Shown: one piece after another, positions 1-18,365 of the stretch
How the letters are laid out: every line of letters begins with the position of its first letter
How positions within the stretch are numbered: position 1 is the first letter of the stretch
Made by a program: the position numbers and the translations under genes
Source of the DNA: Saccoglossus kowalevskii
Lineage: Eukaryota; Hemichordata; Enteropneusta; Harrimaniidae
DNA: 31,967 bases
Assembly (NCBI RefSeq): GCF_000003605.2
Contig: NW_003155237.1
Coordinates: 1,426,715-1,458,681 of the forward strand
Direction: 5' to 3'
The notes under the pieces: model-generated
Told to the model about the DNA's origin: nothing
Database searches by the model: none
The model's input: the letters and a program-made list of their open reading frames with translations, nothing else

Positions 1-6
1 TCTTTA

Positions 7-690
7 ATGTGTACCATTGAGAGGTGCCCTAAGTTGTCTGTAATGTGTACCAATGGGAGCTGCCCTAAGTTGTCTGTAATGAGTACCAATAAGAGCTGCC
101 CTAAGCTGTCTGTAATGTGTACCATTGAGAGCTGCCCTAAGTTGTCTTTAATGTGTACCATTGAGAGCTGCCCTAAGTTGTCTTTAATGTGTACCAATGA
201 GAGCTGCCCTAAGTTGTCTGTAATGTGTATCAATGAGAGCTGCCCTAAGCTGTCTGTAATGTGTACCATTGAGAGCTGCCCTAAGTTGTCTTTAATGTGT
301 ACCATTGAGAGCTACCCTAAGTTGTCTTTAATGTGTACCAATAAGAGCTGCCCTAAGCTGTCTGTAATGTGTACCATTGAGAGCTGCCCTAAGTTGTCTT
401 TAATGTGTACCATTGAGAGCTGCCCTAAGTTGTATTTAATGTGTACCATTGAGAGCTGCCCTAAGTTGTCTGTAATGTGTACCATTGAGAGCTGCCCTAA
501 GTTGTCTGTAATGTGTACCATTGAGAGGTGCCCTAAGTTGTCTGTAATGTGTACCAATGGGAGCTGCCCTAAGTTGTCTGTAATGTGTACCATTGAGAGC
601 TGCCCTAAGTTGTCTGTAATGTGTACCAAGAAGAGCTACCCTAAGTTGTCTGTAATGTGTACCAATAAGAACTCTTTGAAATTTTCCAGG
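7..690. repeat. 36-bp minisatellite, 18 full units plus a diverged 19th
   Basis: Eighteen full units of 36 bp run from 7 to 654. A more diverged 19th unit starts at 655 and is interrupted by the insertion at 687. Each unit contains the core GTACCATTGAGAGCTGCC followed by CTAAGTTGTCTGTAAT. Because 36 is a multiple of three and the unit lacks stops in one frame on each strand, both strands show long artificial reading frames; I do not regard them as genes. Variants (CCATTGAGA or CCAATAAGA; AAGTTG or AAGCTG; TCTGTA or TCTTTA) recur in three-unit blocks at units 3-5, 7-9 and 10-12, which points to block duplication by unequal exchange. The array may continue left of the window. Confidence 0.95.
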
Positions 691-1419
691 GGGGGATTGG
701 CACGAGAGGGCGCCATCCGATCTGAATGGAACGTTTCGACGCCAGTCGTTCGTAGCCCATCGTCAAAGCTACAACGTCTTGTTTATGAACAGATGAAATA
801 ATTTCAGCAATTTCTTTACAAAATAATCCTCAACAAAACTTAGAAACATTTCATAGACAACTACAGGCTCCAAAATTATGTCTATTGCAAAACAATTCAA
901 CCGACAACCAGTTTGACGCCACAATTTCTTGCTGGAGCCAGAGTTCTACGCGTGATTTTATTGCGTTCAAAACTGTTCCATTTCAAACTGCGCATGCACA
1001 CACACACTGTGGTTTCTCGAAATGCATACTAATTAGATAACTTGTCACTGATAAAAGTCACCGAAAACATTTTGAGCAATTTTGAGCAATAGTGAAATTT
1101 AAACGTGCCTCTGCATTCTCCATGAATTTCGTAACTTGCTATGATCATGTTAAAGAGAAATCCTGTGCTTACTTTCAACAGTTAGCTGGAGTCTGATCGA
1201 AAACGTGTCTCAAAATATACCTTTACATCATTTTTCCGATTATTTTTTCAGCTCGTAACAATAGAATCAGTCAATTTAGAACTAACATGTATGCTATCGG
1301 AAAGCATTTTGGCACAATTTTACTGAAAAGACGAGTTTTTCGTTGCTCATGAATTCTAATTTATGCAAATGAGACTATTATTTCAACCAATCGTGTCATG
1401 CACCTACCCCCCCCCCCTG
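687..1419. mobile_element. Non-autonomous hAT-like DNA transposon (733 bp)
   Basis: The left end reads CAGGGGGGG and the right end is a C-run followed by TG, so the termini are inverted CAGGGG ends. Both are flanked by the same 8-bp sequence AAATTTTC (679-686 and 1420-1427). Eight-bp target duplications with CAGGG-type ends are the hallmark of hAT elements. Removing the element plus one duplication rejoins the minisatellite in exact 36-bp register, which independently confirms the boundaries. There is no transposase-like reading frame inside, so it is a non-autonomous copy. The perfect terminal repeat is short and complicated by G/C-run length. The element ends, target duplication and register are seen; the hAT family assignment is inferred from them. 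Confidence 0.85.
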
Positions 1420-1427
1420 AAATTTTC

Positions 1428-1446
1428 TGTAATGAGTACCAGGATT
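1428..1446. repeat. Right-hand remainder of minisatellite unit 19
   Basis: TGTAATGAGTACCAGG follows the right target duplication of the transposon. Joined to 655-686 it completes one 36-bp unit and starts the next GTACC, so this is the displaced end of the array and not a chance match. Confidence 0.8.
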
Positions 1447-2803
1447 CAAAATTAACAAAATTGTTGAAAGCCTGCTGGCTGCTAGTTTTATAAGCTCGTA
1501 AGTGTTTGACATGTTCTGTTTTTTTGTAAATTCCAAAATGTTGTAATTTTATGATTTAAGGGTCTTTGTGTGGATGAAATTTGTTGAAAGTTGCCCTGGT
1601 TTAAGATCCCAGGTCTAAAAATACAATGGTAGATTAATATGGTGTTCATTTACAATAATAAAGGGTGTGTCTGGAAGTTCCAACTCCAACTCTTGACAAA
1701 CTCTAAGTTTAATAGTGCTTGAAACTGAAAATGTGTATGAATTAATCTTGATGTGCTCAAATCAAAACTGTGATTATTGCTATTATGCATATGAACAAAA
1801 AATGACGATTACAATCTGCATATGAAACAAACAATAGTGTCGATTATGAAATCTACAAATCAAAGAGACAAAGTCAGGAAATAAACATGTGGCCAGAATA
1901 ATGGATCACATTTGTAGGAGTGGTTTGACCTGATTGATCCAGCATTGACAGGGATTGGTTTTAGCTCTGTGTCAAAGTGGCGCATTTTCGGGTCTCTGCT
2001 CTGAACTCATTAAAGACTTGAGGTTAAAGCAGCATTCTGAACTTAGTCACATAGATATTGATGCTTTAACATGTACAATGAGAGATAACAAAGATGCAGA
2101 TTTTTGTTAAACAATTCATTTCCAACAATATATTGTGAAAATCTTACATTCTACTCATCATCAAAAATATTTAGTATGAAAAAATGTAAAATAAAATAAC
2201 AAAGATATCAACGACGTGAAGCCTTGGTCTGCTATATTGTAAACACAACAGTGTGTGAATTGGGTGAGAGTGCAGGTACGGTAGTGTAGGATTCAATTCT
2301 TACCTTCTTTTAATCATATGTTGGGTTACATCTACTGATAAGAAATTGAGATCTACTCTGCTATTTGTCAGCATGTAAACAAATATGCTAAATAAGTGAT
2401 CTAATTTGCATATTATTGGCATTACAAAAGTTTTTTTTTTTTTTTCTGGGCATATCTAAAGAAACTATGTAACTGCAGGTGAGTTGTACAAAAAGTACGT
2501 GGGTGGTCTACCCACCCAACACACCTTGAGGGAATATTAAGATGTAATTTGAAACTTTAGGATGTATTGAAAGCAACTCTTCTTTCATAGACTGTCTGGT
2601 ATAAATATTTTATTCCTGGATTATTATACTTGTAATCCATAGTGGAGGTAAAAGTCTCTAATCCATAACATTTACAAAAAAAAATCCCCCATGAAAATCA
2701 AAAGAATTAACCAGTCTCTTGTTCAGTGTGATATGTTGCTACAGTTCAGTACTGAATATTACTGTACATGTATTTTTAATTATGGATATAACTGGAGAGT
2801 GTG
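1447..2803. other. Non-coding interval left of the GPCR 3' end
   Basis: AT-rich sequence without a recognisable exon on either strand. It contains a T-run near 2430-2446. TTTATT at 2609-2614 is an AATAAA poly(A) signal on the minus strand, about 190 bases past the GPCR stop codon. I saw no SEC23 upstream exon here. Confidence 0.5.
2609..2614 (-). terminator. Candidate poly(A) signal of the GPCR gene
   Basis: TTTATT on the plus strand reads AATAAA on the minus strand. It lies about 190 bases beyond the GPCR stop codon (2804-2806), a normal 3' UTR length. No transcript evidence is available. Confidence 0.4.
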
Positions 2804-3153
2804 TTACGTAATAGCTGTGATATTATCATCAGTTTCTGCAGTGTTATTAACACACATGTCGTTGACTGGTATCGACGATGTCCTCAGTTTGACCGATTCA
2901 GTCAGCTCTATACTACTAATTGCAGGCTGCACCTCGTTGGCTGCGCTACATTTAAGTTTCGTCCTTTGCCACAGTTTTACAGCGGAGATTCGAAAGGATC
3001 TGTTCATCAAAGAGTGCATCCATGGGTTGATTGCAGAATTTAGAAATGTAAGCCACTGTGTGACCCCGTCCACATGGTAGGGTAGTTCGTGATGAACAAA
3101 GCAGGAGTATGCATTGCTCACTGTGTAAGGAATCCAACATATGAAGAAAACAC
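2804..3153 (-). CDS. GPCR exon 2: TM6, TM7 and C-terminal tail
   Basis: Two bases complete Gly233, followed by VFFICWIPY (TM6) and WLTFLNSAINPWMHSLMNRS (TM7 and helix 8). The tail ends in TAIT before TAA at 2806-2804. The acceptor tract is T-rich (ttttttttatttccacag). Cys301 after helix 8 could be palmitoylated (inference). Confidence 0.88.
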
Positions 3154-6100
3154 CTGTGGAAATAAAAAAAAGTAGATGTCATATTTATTAAACATTTATG
3201 TGTGTGTTTGCAGCCAATGTGATCTTGTGAATTAAAAAAGTCAGAAGCAAACACTGTAACTTTTAGTCTATGATTAAGTTCAGAGAGTTAAGTTAAGCTG
3301 CACCTTAAAAAATGGGACAAGTTCCTTGCAGTATTGGCAAAGTACTAGTAATACTCTGGGTTTATTGTATCAATCACATTTTAATGTCTGACATAATGTA
3401 TGAACAGTTAGTTAAAGATTGTACTTTTCTAAGATGTATTATTTCCAAGATGCAATGTATGTGCTACATGTAAGTTGTTGTACTATTGTACTAAGACTCA
3501 ATAAAAGTTTATTGAATATAAAAAAAGTTAAGCTGTATTTAATCTCCTGCATATTAATCAGCTTGTAGATTTTCATATCACCTGATTCAGCATATCCTTC
3601 ATACATCTTAATGATTTTAATAATGTTTATTGTAATAAGAATTATTAATTGTATAATGTATCATTACAAATACATAAACAAACAAAAAATTAACATGGAC
3701 ACCGTTTGAGTCTAGAATTAAGTTCAACATGTTGTGCCAGATTATCATGATAATATTTAAAAATTTTCATTTCACACGGGTCTGTGACCACAAGCTACAT
3801 TAGCAAATTTAAAACAAATGCATTGAAAGACAAGAATTATGACGTCTATCCAAAAGAAGCCTTCCAAATTGTAGAGCTTTCCAATATAATTATCGTAGTA
3901 TTGGATGATTCACTTCATTGAGTTTGCTAGTCAATATAATGTTGCTTCATTAATCAGTGGTGGAACCAAACTATCTACAATAATTATATTTGTTGAAAGT
4001 ACAGTTCAATAATGGAAATGCATGTAACCTGATAATGTTGCTTAATTTGCCTTCTAATCACCTTAAAACTTGACAGTTATTGTTACCATGGAGCATTCAG
4101 TATTACCAGTACCTCCCTTCTCATTACATTTCAGTATTACCTGAAACATTTCAGCTCATACTCAACATACTAACTAATGACATTGATAGGTAGTCAGGCT
4201 TATCAGTTTGTAATCAAGCTAACTCTAGAACAGTCAATTTATATACTTATCATCATTAGAGCATATCTTGTTGTTATATATCATGTTATATTATTACACA
4301 TATTAAAATTTATTCCCATTTATTCTGGGCCAAAATTTGTATTTTTCTGAAAAAAAGTAAACTAGTGTAATGTGTGTCATATATATTGATGAGATGCCAT
4401 TTTCCACTGATTTGCACTCAATGGCAGTCTTATTCTGAAATGGAAATGATGCAAGTAGATTTCAAACAGAAATAGATAATCTACTTTTAACTAATTACTA
4501 TTTAAATGTGCATTTATAGTCGATTATATCTCACTTTGCTTCTTAGAAATAACTTACTTCAATAATCATTTTCTCATTGTTAATTTTTAAAATGTATTTG
4601 TTGTTAGATTATAGTTTATAGGTAGATTATGCAACATATTTTGTACTATAAATAAGTATGAATTGCAGGTAACAGACGGAAATCATTAGTGATTGACTGG
4701 AACTGCTGTAGCCTGCAGTGGCTCAAAAATTGCACAGAACGCCATTCAATGGCATTTAATCTAGGGAGGCTGACTGGTAAAATTGAAGGAAACTCAGACA
4801 AGCAGCTTACTTCAATAATGGAAAAAAACATGGACAACCAGCTGAGCTTAGAAGTATGGCGCTTGAAATTCATGGTGACCAATTGTCTCAGTGCTCAGTC
4901 TAAATTCCTTGATGCCCTTGTGGGAGAGTCAAGTAATAAACAGCTTGTAGCTTGTAGGGTAGACCCAATTGTTGTAACTATGCAGAAAACGAGGAGACTG
5001 AGTAGTTTTATGTGGAAAAACATGATTTGGTTTTATTACACTATAAAGTGAACTAAATGTTAGATACTGAACGCAAGCCAAACTGTTGAAACCGCCGTAG
5101 GAACCACTCATGTCAATGTAAACAAAATGAGTTGAACAAATATTCTGATCTGTGATTGGTCAAAAATAAGAAAAGGGTGACATAGGATTGATTGGTAGAA
5201 CAGACTCCTTATAAGAGAAAATTAATCCTGTCCTCGGGTAGATTTAGGTTTCGTAACTATGCAGGAAACTAGGAGACTGACAAGTTTTATTGGCCTGTGC
5301 TTTGCTGCTCCTAATTGATTAATTCCTGCATGTCTACTACTATTGTTGAGCCCCTGATGCAAAATGGTTGCAACGAATAAATAAATTGGCAGATAATTAT
5401 GTCAGCAAAGTTGAAATGTAAAACAGGGGTGTCATAGAGAGGGCACTTGAGCATATGAACACAATCATCAAGCAAAATGAATTTAGATTTGAGAATTTAA
5501 AACACTATTTTTTGGTGAAAAATGAACACATACTCAAGTGAAAAACACTATTGTGGAGAAGAAAAAATGTGAAGCATTATAGATAATATAAAATGGCTGC
5601 CGCTCAAGCAAGTCATGCAGCAAATCCGAAATGATGAGTGGCTTTTTCTACTGCTTATGTTTCACAAATCAAAGGATGCAAGTAAATGTAATTACCCCGG
5701 TACCAAAGTACCCCCACACTATGTTTAACACATATTCAGAAAATGCTAACACCAAAACTAGAATCACAACACTTTTGATATTACTATTCAGAGTAATATG
5801 CCATTTTCTGAATACATGCTAGACAGTGTGAAGTACTTTGGTGATGAAATTTACTTATTGCAAAACATAAGCAGTAAAAATAGTTTCACACCATTGTAAC
5901 ATCCCTGCATGACTTGCTTTGGGAGCAAGTCATTTCAAATTACCCATAATGCATCAAGCTTTATATAATGTTTTTCACTTGATGTTGTGTTCATTTTGCT
6001 TGATGATTGTGTTCATATGCATGAGTGCCCTCTCTATGATAGCCCTATAAAAAAAAAAAGAAATTCTGATTGGTTTGCTAACATCCTTTAGTATTTTTTT

Positions 6101-7911
6101 TTTTCATAATTTCAATTAGTCTAAATCATTTTTACAATTATTGACCTTCAAAAATTGAGATTCAAGCCTTGCCAGTACACTCATATTTATTAACATTACG
6201 AATATTGTTGTAATTGTTGTTTATTTTGTAACTGCAGATGAAATTTGAACTGAGAGGGATAGCAATCTTAAACAATACCATCATTTGAACGATCTTAAAA
6301 ATCATTACCTGTTTAGAACACAATACTGAAACTGTAGTAGAAGACAAAATGCTCACTGCATTTATTTTTACCGGTAGCATATTTGATGTTATGGGATATT
6401 CACTGGGTTTTAAACTCACTAGTTTGTGAAGGGAACAGTACATTCTATTGTGCGTATCTCTACAATATGATAAAAAAAATTAGAAAATTCATATCACATA
6501 CTGCCAAACTTTGTTTCATTGTGTCATTTTCTATAATCCGTTAATAATGTCTGGATTCTTACCATGCAAGGTTGTGTCAGTTATGCTATATTAATTTATA
6601 TGCACTTCTATTAAACCTCTAATATAGCAATTACGGTGATAATATTAAGATTTTGACTTACTTTATGATTGACTTTACTAAACATTGTATAATTTGACCT
6701 TTCATGAAGGCAAATTGGGAACAAAAAATAGAATAAAGGCCTACATGCATTTAAAACTTGGAGCATTGAAATCATTTTGAAAGGGTTGCCTTGGATTAAC
6801 ACACAGCCACTCAAAAAAATGCAATGAATGAATGAAAGGAAGCAAGCATCATCTGTGTGCTCTGTATGCTCTGTATGTTGCTCACACTGAGTAATGTTCT
6901 TTTATTGTGATTTGCCCTGTAACTTAATCTTGAGCGGTATTATCGTTAATGTCAATTAATAAATGAGATAATTTACGGTTTATTATTGTCTTTCACCCAT
7001 TCAAAGCAATTATTTCAGTTAGTATCTTTTCTTTTCTTCAAGAATATTAATTAAAGGGAAGGATGTCAACCCCTGGGATTGCATTGCATCTGCTCCAGAC
7101 ATAAACGGTGCATTGAAAGGATGATGCCAAATTCTAAAATTCTAAGATTGTGAGCACTGTGGACACCATCACATTTATCCCCTTCTTTTAATGTTGAGAA
7201 TAAAGTCCACCCACCTGTTACCACCGCTAGAATCTTAGCAGCTCGGTTCTCTCTAGTGCGGTTTGGAACATATGTACAATTGTTCTCATCACAAACGATC
7301 TTGCCCCTCGTTGCATGTTTCCTCGCTTCTTTTGTAATATTAGCATATGAATAACACATAATTGTTGAAGGTATGAGTAATCCAATCACTAGTACCACAA
7401 CTGTGTATGCTGTATGATGTGGGTAATTTGGTGCACACATACCCTTCCCTTGAGACAAGTAGTACTCTCCAAAGTTAACAAGCGGACAGGCTGCTCTTAC
7501 AATTGCGTATATCCAAGCGATTGCAATCATCCACCGTACTGTACAACATTTCATTTTCTGTGTATATTGAAGCGGAAGATTAATAGCAATAAATCGCTCC
7601 ACGCTCACTAATGCTAAAGATGACATGGAGATAGTATAAAATAGAATAGATAGGCATGCTACTATTTGGCACCAGGCATGTCCAAAAATCCAGACTCTGG
7701 CTATCTTCAGGTGAATTGAGAACGGCAATACAAAGGTAGTGATTCCCAGATCTCCTATAGCTAAGTTGATTATAAACACAGTGGTGACAGTGTGTAGTTT
7801 CCGACTGCATGCAGTCACAGTGAGCACAAGAAGGTTTCCCAGTATGGACAGCAGCAGTGTTAAACACAGTACACAGATGTAAAACAGTCTTCCATTATCA
7901 GTTTCATCCAT
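2804..7911 (-). CDS. Class A (rhodopsin-family) G protein-coupled receptor, two exons, 348 aa
   Basis: Joining 7911-7215 to 3153-2804 gives a 348-residue seven-helix receptor. Exon 1 ends ACAG|gtgggt, exon 2 begins after tccacag, and the split codon gives Gly233. Seen landmarks: Asn26 (1.50), Asp54 (2.50), Cys81 (3.25) with Cys159 in ECL2 for the disulfide, E-R-F at 105-107 in place of DRY, Trp133 (4.50), Pro181 (5.50), Tyr189 (5.58), CWIP at 238-241 and NP at 275-276. Position 7.53 is His279, not Tyr, and 3.32 is Ser88, not the Asp of amine receptors. The Met start follows an in-frame TAG and leaves only a short N-terminus. The tail is Ser/Thr-rich. TM7 wording resembles amine receptors, but the ligand is unknown. 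It should sit at the plasma membrane and signal through G proteins. Confidence 0.9.
3301..3524 (+). mobile_element. Short poly(A) retro-insertion (SINE, truncated LINE or processed 3' UTR)
   Basis: The insert ends with AATAAA (3500-3505), then an A-rich tail (3517-3526). It is bracketed by direct copies of AAGTTAAGCTG, at 3290-3300 on the left and 3525-3535 on the right. A target duplication, 3' A-tail and upstream poly(A) signal are the marks of LINE-mediated retrotransposition. The body has no tRNA-like head that I can see and resembles an mRNA 3' end, so a truncated LINE or processed transcript is as likely as a SINE. Confidence 0.65.
4675..5051 (+). other. Unassigned open reading frame preceded by an acceptor-like site
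   Basis: An open frame follows gaattgcag at about 4673 and encodes roughly 125 residues, including SLVIDWNCC, EKNMDNQLSLEVW and GESSNKQLVAC. The amino-acid mix looks protein-like, but I recognise no family. It lies on the strand opposite the GPCR, within its intron, and its last part overlaps the 54-bp direct repeat at 4957. It may be a repeat-derived open frame or an exon of an unknown gene. Confidence 0.2.
4957..5010 (+). repeat. 54-bp direct repeat, copy 1
   Basis: Starts GGGTAGA and contains TAACTATGCAG and AGGAGACTGA. It matches 5236-5289 without gaps; the last 36 bases differ at only a few positions. Confidence 0.7.
5236..5289 (+). repeat. 54-bp direct repeat, copy 2
   Basis: Same length and orientation as 4957-5010, offset by 279 bases. 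The pair brackets about 225 bases, so it may mark the ends of an old insertion or a local duplication. Confidence 0.7.
5424..6047. mobile_element. Foldback (long inverted repeat) DNA transposon, possibly hAT-like
   Basis: The left arm (5424 to about 5745) and right arm (about 5801 to 6047, read in reverse) are the same sequence with indels. The outer 55 bases are nearly identical, sharing TCATAGAGAGGGCACT and CATATGAACACAATCATC. Further in, both arms share AAGCAAGTCATGCAG, CTACTGCTTATGTTT and ATTCAGAAAATG. The central loop is about 55 bases. The left end is CAGGGG, while the right end has decayed to CCCTA. The flanks (ATGTAAAA and TAAAAAAA) do not make a convincing target duplication. No transposase is encoded. 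The whole hairpin lies in the GPCR intron. Confidence 0.8.
7215..7911 (-). CDS. GPCR exon 1: N-terminus, TM1-TM5, ICL3, start of TM6
   Basis: The 697 bases give 232 codons plus one base. ATG at 7911 is preceded in frame by TAG with no intervening Met. ICL3 (about 192-225) is moderate in length and basic near TM6 (TRENRAAK). Reading through the donor at 7214 would add an unrelated tail ending at 7066, so the exon must end at 7215. Confidence 0.9.
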
Positions 7912-16733
<8,822 letters not shown>

Positions 16734-17247
16734 AGTAAATAAAAAAGACTGGTACCACTCACTCCAAAAAACAACAAATACAGAATTCTAAATATTTGGT
16801 AATTTCAGTGATATGTACATTTTTAAAATTTTATTTTTCACTGAATCAAAAATTTGGTTGACTAATTTATACAAAAAAAAAAATGTCAGTGTGTATGACC
16901 TGGTTAATCTGACAATCTAGATTTTCTGGCTGCATATATTCTCGGTATTGACTACAATTTCGGCAGAACCTTGAACTGAGGGGCATTAAAATACTTTGTC
17001 ATGTACTTGATGATGGAAAAAAAGACAACCATACATTTCACTTTCATAGATCTCCAGATTGACAGTCTTATCCCTTTTTTTTTTTATTAAAAAAAAAAGT
17101 TTGCATTGGTGTACTGTCATTTACTTTTGCTGTGCTGTTAGATGAAACATTGACTCAACATCATTTTTGTGTAGTAAATATTGGTTCAGTTTTTGTTTAT
17201 TAGCTTAAAACATTCAAATATAGATTTACAGAGTCTGTCACTTCTCA

Positions 17248-17253
17248 AATAAA
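17248..17253 (+). terminator. Candidate SEC23 poly(A) signal
   Basis: AATAAA about 515 bases after the stop, followed by TGCTGTGTCAGTTGTTTGT near 17300, a typical downstream GU-rich element. Confidence 0.5.
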
Positions 17254-17499
17254 ATATACCAATTATGATTTACACGTTTGTTTCTTCTGATGCTAGTATG
17301 CTGTGTCAGTTGTTTGTATGATCAGATTTCGCAGATATCTCCCAAAACAATGATTCTGGCTTCCCATTTGAGCCACAATATAAATGCAGTTGTACATTGG
17401 ATTCATGTCTTGTAACTGATAGGTAAAGTAAGGCTACAAGAATGCTAATAGTAGTTAATGGCCTGTTCGTAGTCTAGATTCTAGTAAACGTGTAATGAC

Positions 17500-17669
17500 A
17501 GTAGGTATTGGTGAAACAATAGAGACAAGCCAAAAGTATTAGATATAAACCCAAAGTTTTGACTATTCAGTAAAATGCATGAGGGCACCAGACCAAGTGT
17601 GATTTACAAGACCCTATCTAAACTATTGGTATATATCTGAGTGTTTCGTGCACAGCACTGAACAAGAAT
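17500..17669. repeat. Dispersed short repeat, copy A
   Basis: Shares with 21101-21282 the segments GATATAAACCCAAA, GAGGGCACCAG, AAGTGTGATTTACAAGACCC and TTTCGTGCACAGCACTGAAC, in the same orientation. Its terminal repeats are no longer clear. Confidence 0.8.
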
Positions 17670-18365
17670 AACCCCTGCTGCTGTTGCATTTTTAAATAGT
17701 GAGAGGAACATTTTGCTTTTCACTTGAGTAGTGTGATAAAAATCAAGTTATGAAAAACGGTCCTCTCCCATTAAATAGATATTGTTGAGGACAACAAAAC
17801 TGGTTAAAAAAAAGCGAGCAAAGAACATCTGCTATTGAAGAGTAGAGAACTGTTAGAACAATAGTGACAAGCTAAAAACTGTTACTATTGAAACATGAAA
17901 CAGATTACTTGTGCCTTAAACTTATCTGAGAAAGGACCATAAAATGAATCAACAAAGCTCCTATAAAGGGTGCCCTCTAGCAACGAAGCTCTTCTATGCA
18001 GTAAGTGGTTGAGAGCATGGCCATTCATAGCATCATTGTTTTGATCTATTGTTGGTCAATACAAAAAAGGGGTTTGTGAGATTAAGGACCACATCCACCA
18101 TGTGTTTAAATCATGGAAATGTCCTATTGTTACAGGGCTTTACCTGTAGGTGTATTGACTTGTACACTCCATACTTAATGCCTGTACTTATAATAAAGAT
18201 GTATTCCTGCAAATATTTTCAGGTATATTATTGAACCTGATGTTGAAAATATTTAAAAATAGATAATATTATCATGGCAAGTGTTTCTGACAAGTTCCAA
18301 GTGTGGATGAGCAGTGTAAAATAACTACTATATAGAGTGAAGATTAATACAATACAACATTTCTT

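Larger units (their letters stand above)
3154..7214 (-). other. GPCR intron (about 4.06 kb)
   Basis: A phase-1 intron inside TM6 with GT-AG ends. It is AT-rich and contains a retro-insertion (3301-3524), direct repeats at 4957 and 5236, and a foldback element (5424-6047). Outside these I see only an unassigned open stretch at 4675-5051. Confidence 0.85.
16734..18365. other. Convergent 3' region between SEC23 and the DUF229 gene
   Basis: Begins with the SEC23 3' UTR. AATAAA at 17248-17253 with a T/G-rich stretch after it is the best SEC23 poly(A) signal; an earlier AATAAA lies immediately after the stop codon. One dispersed repeat copy sits at 17500-17669. No convincing poly(A) signal for the minus-strand DUF229 gene was found close to its stop; TTTATT at 17196-17201 is possible. 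Confidence 0.5.

Noticed and set aside
7-801. 264-residue plus-strand frame and 105-residue minus-strand frame of 12-residue repeats
   Set aside because: Both arise from a 36-bp minisatellite unit without stops. There are no splice or coding signals, and the plus frame runs straight into a transposon.
2691-3080. 129-residue plus-strand frame with hydrophobic stretches
   Set aside because: It is the antisense shadow of GPCR exon 2, which has clear TM6/TM7 motifs on the minus strand.
7066-7911. Single-exon 281-residue GPCR
   Set aside because: The frame after AVVTG is not receptor-like and crosses a GT donor; the true TM6-TM7 exon is at 2804-3153.
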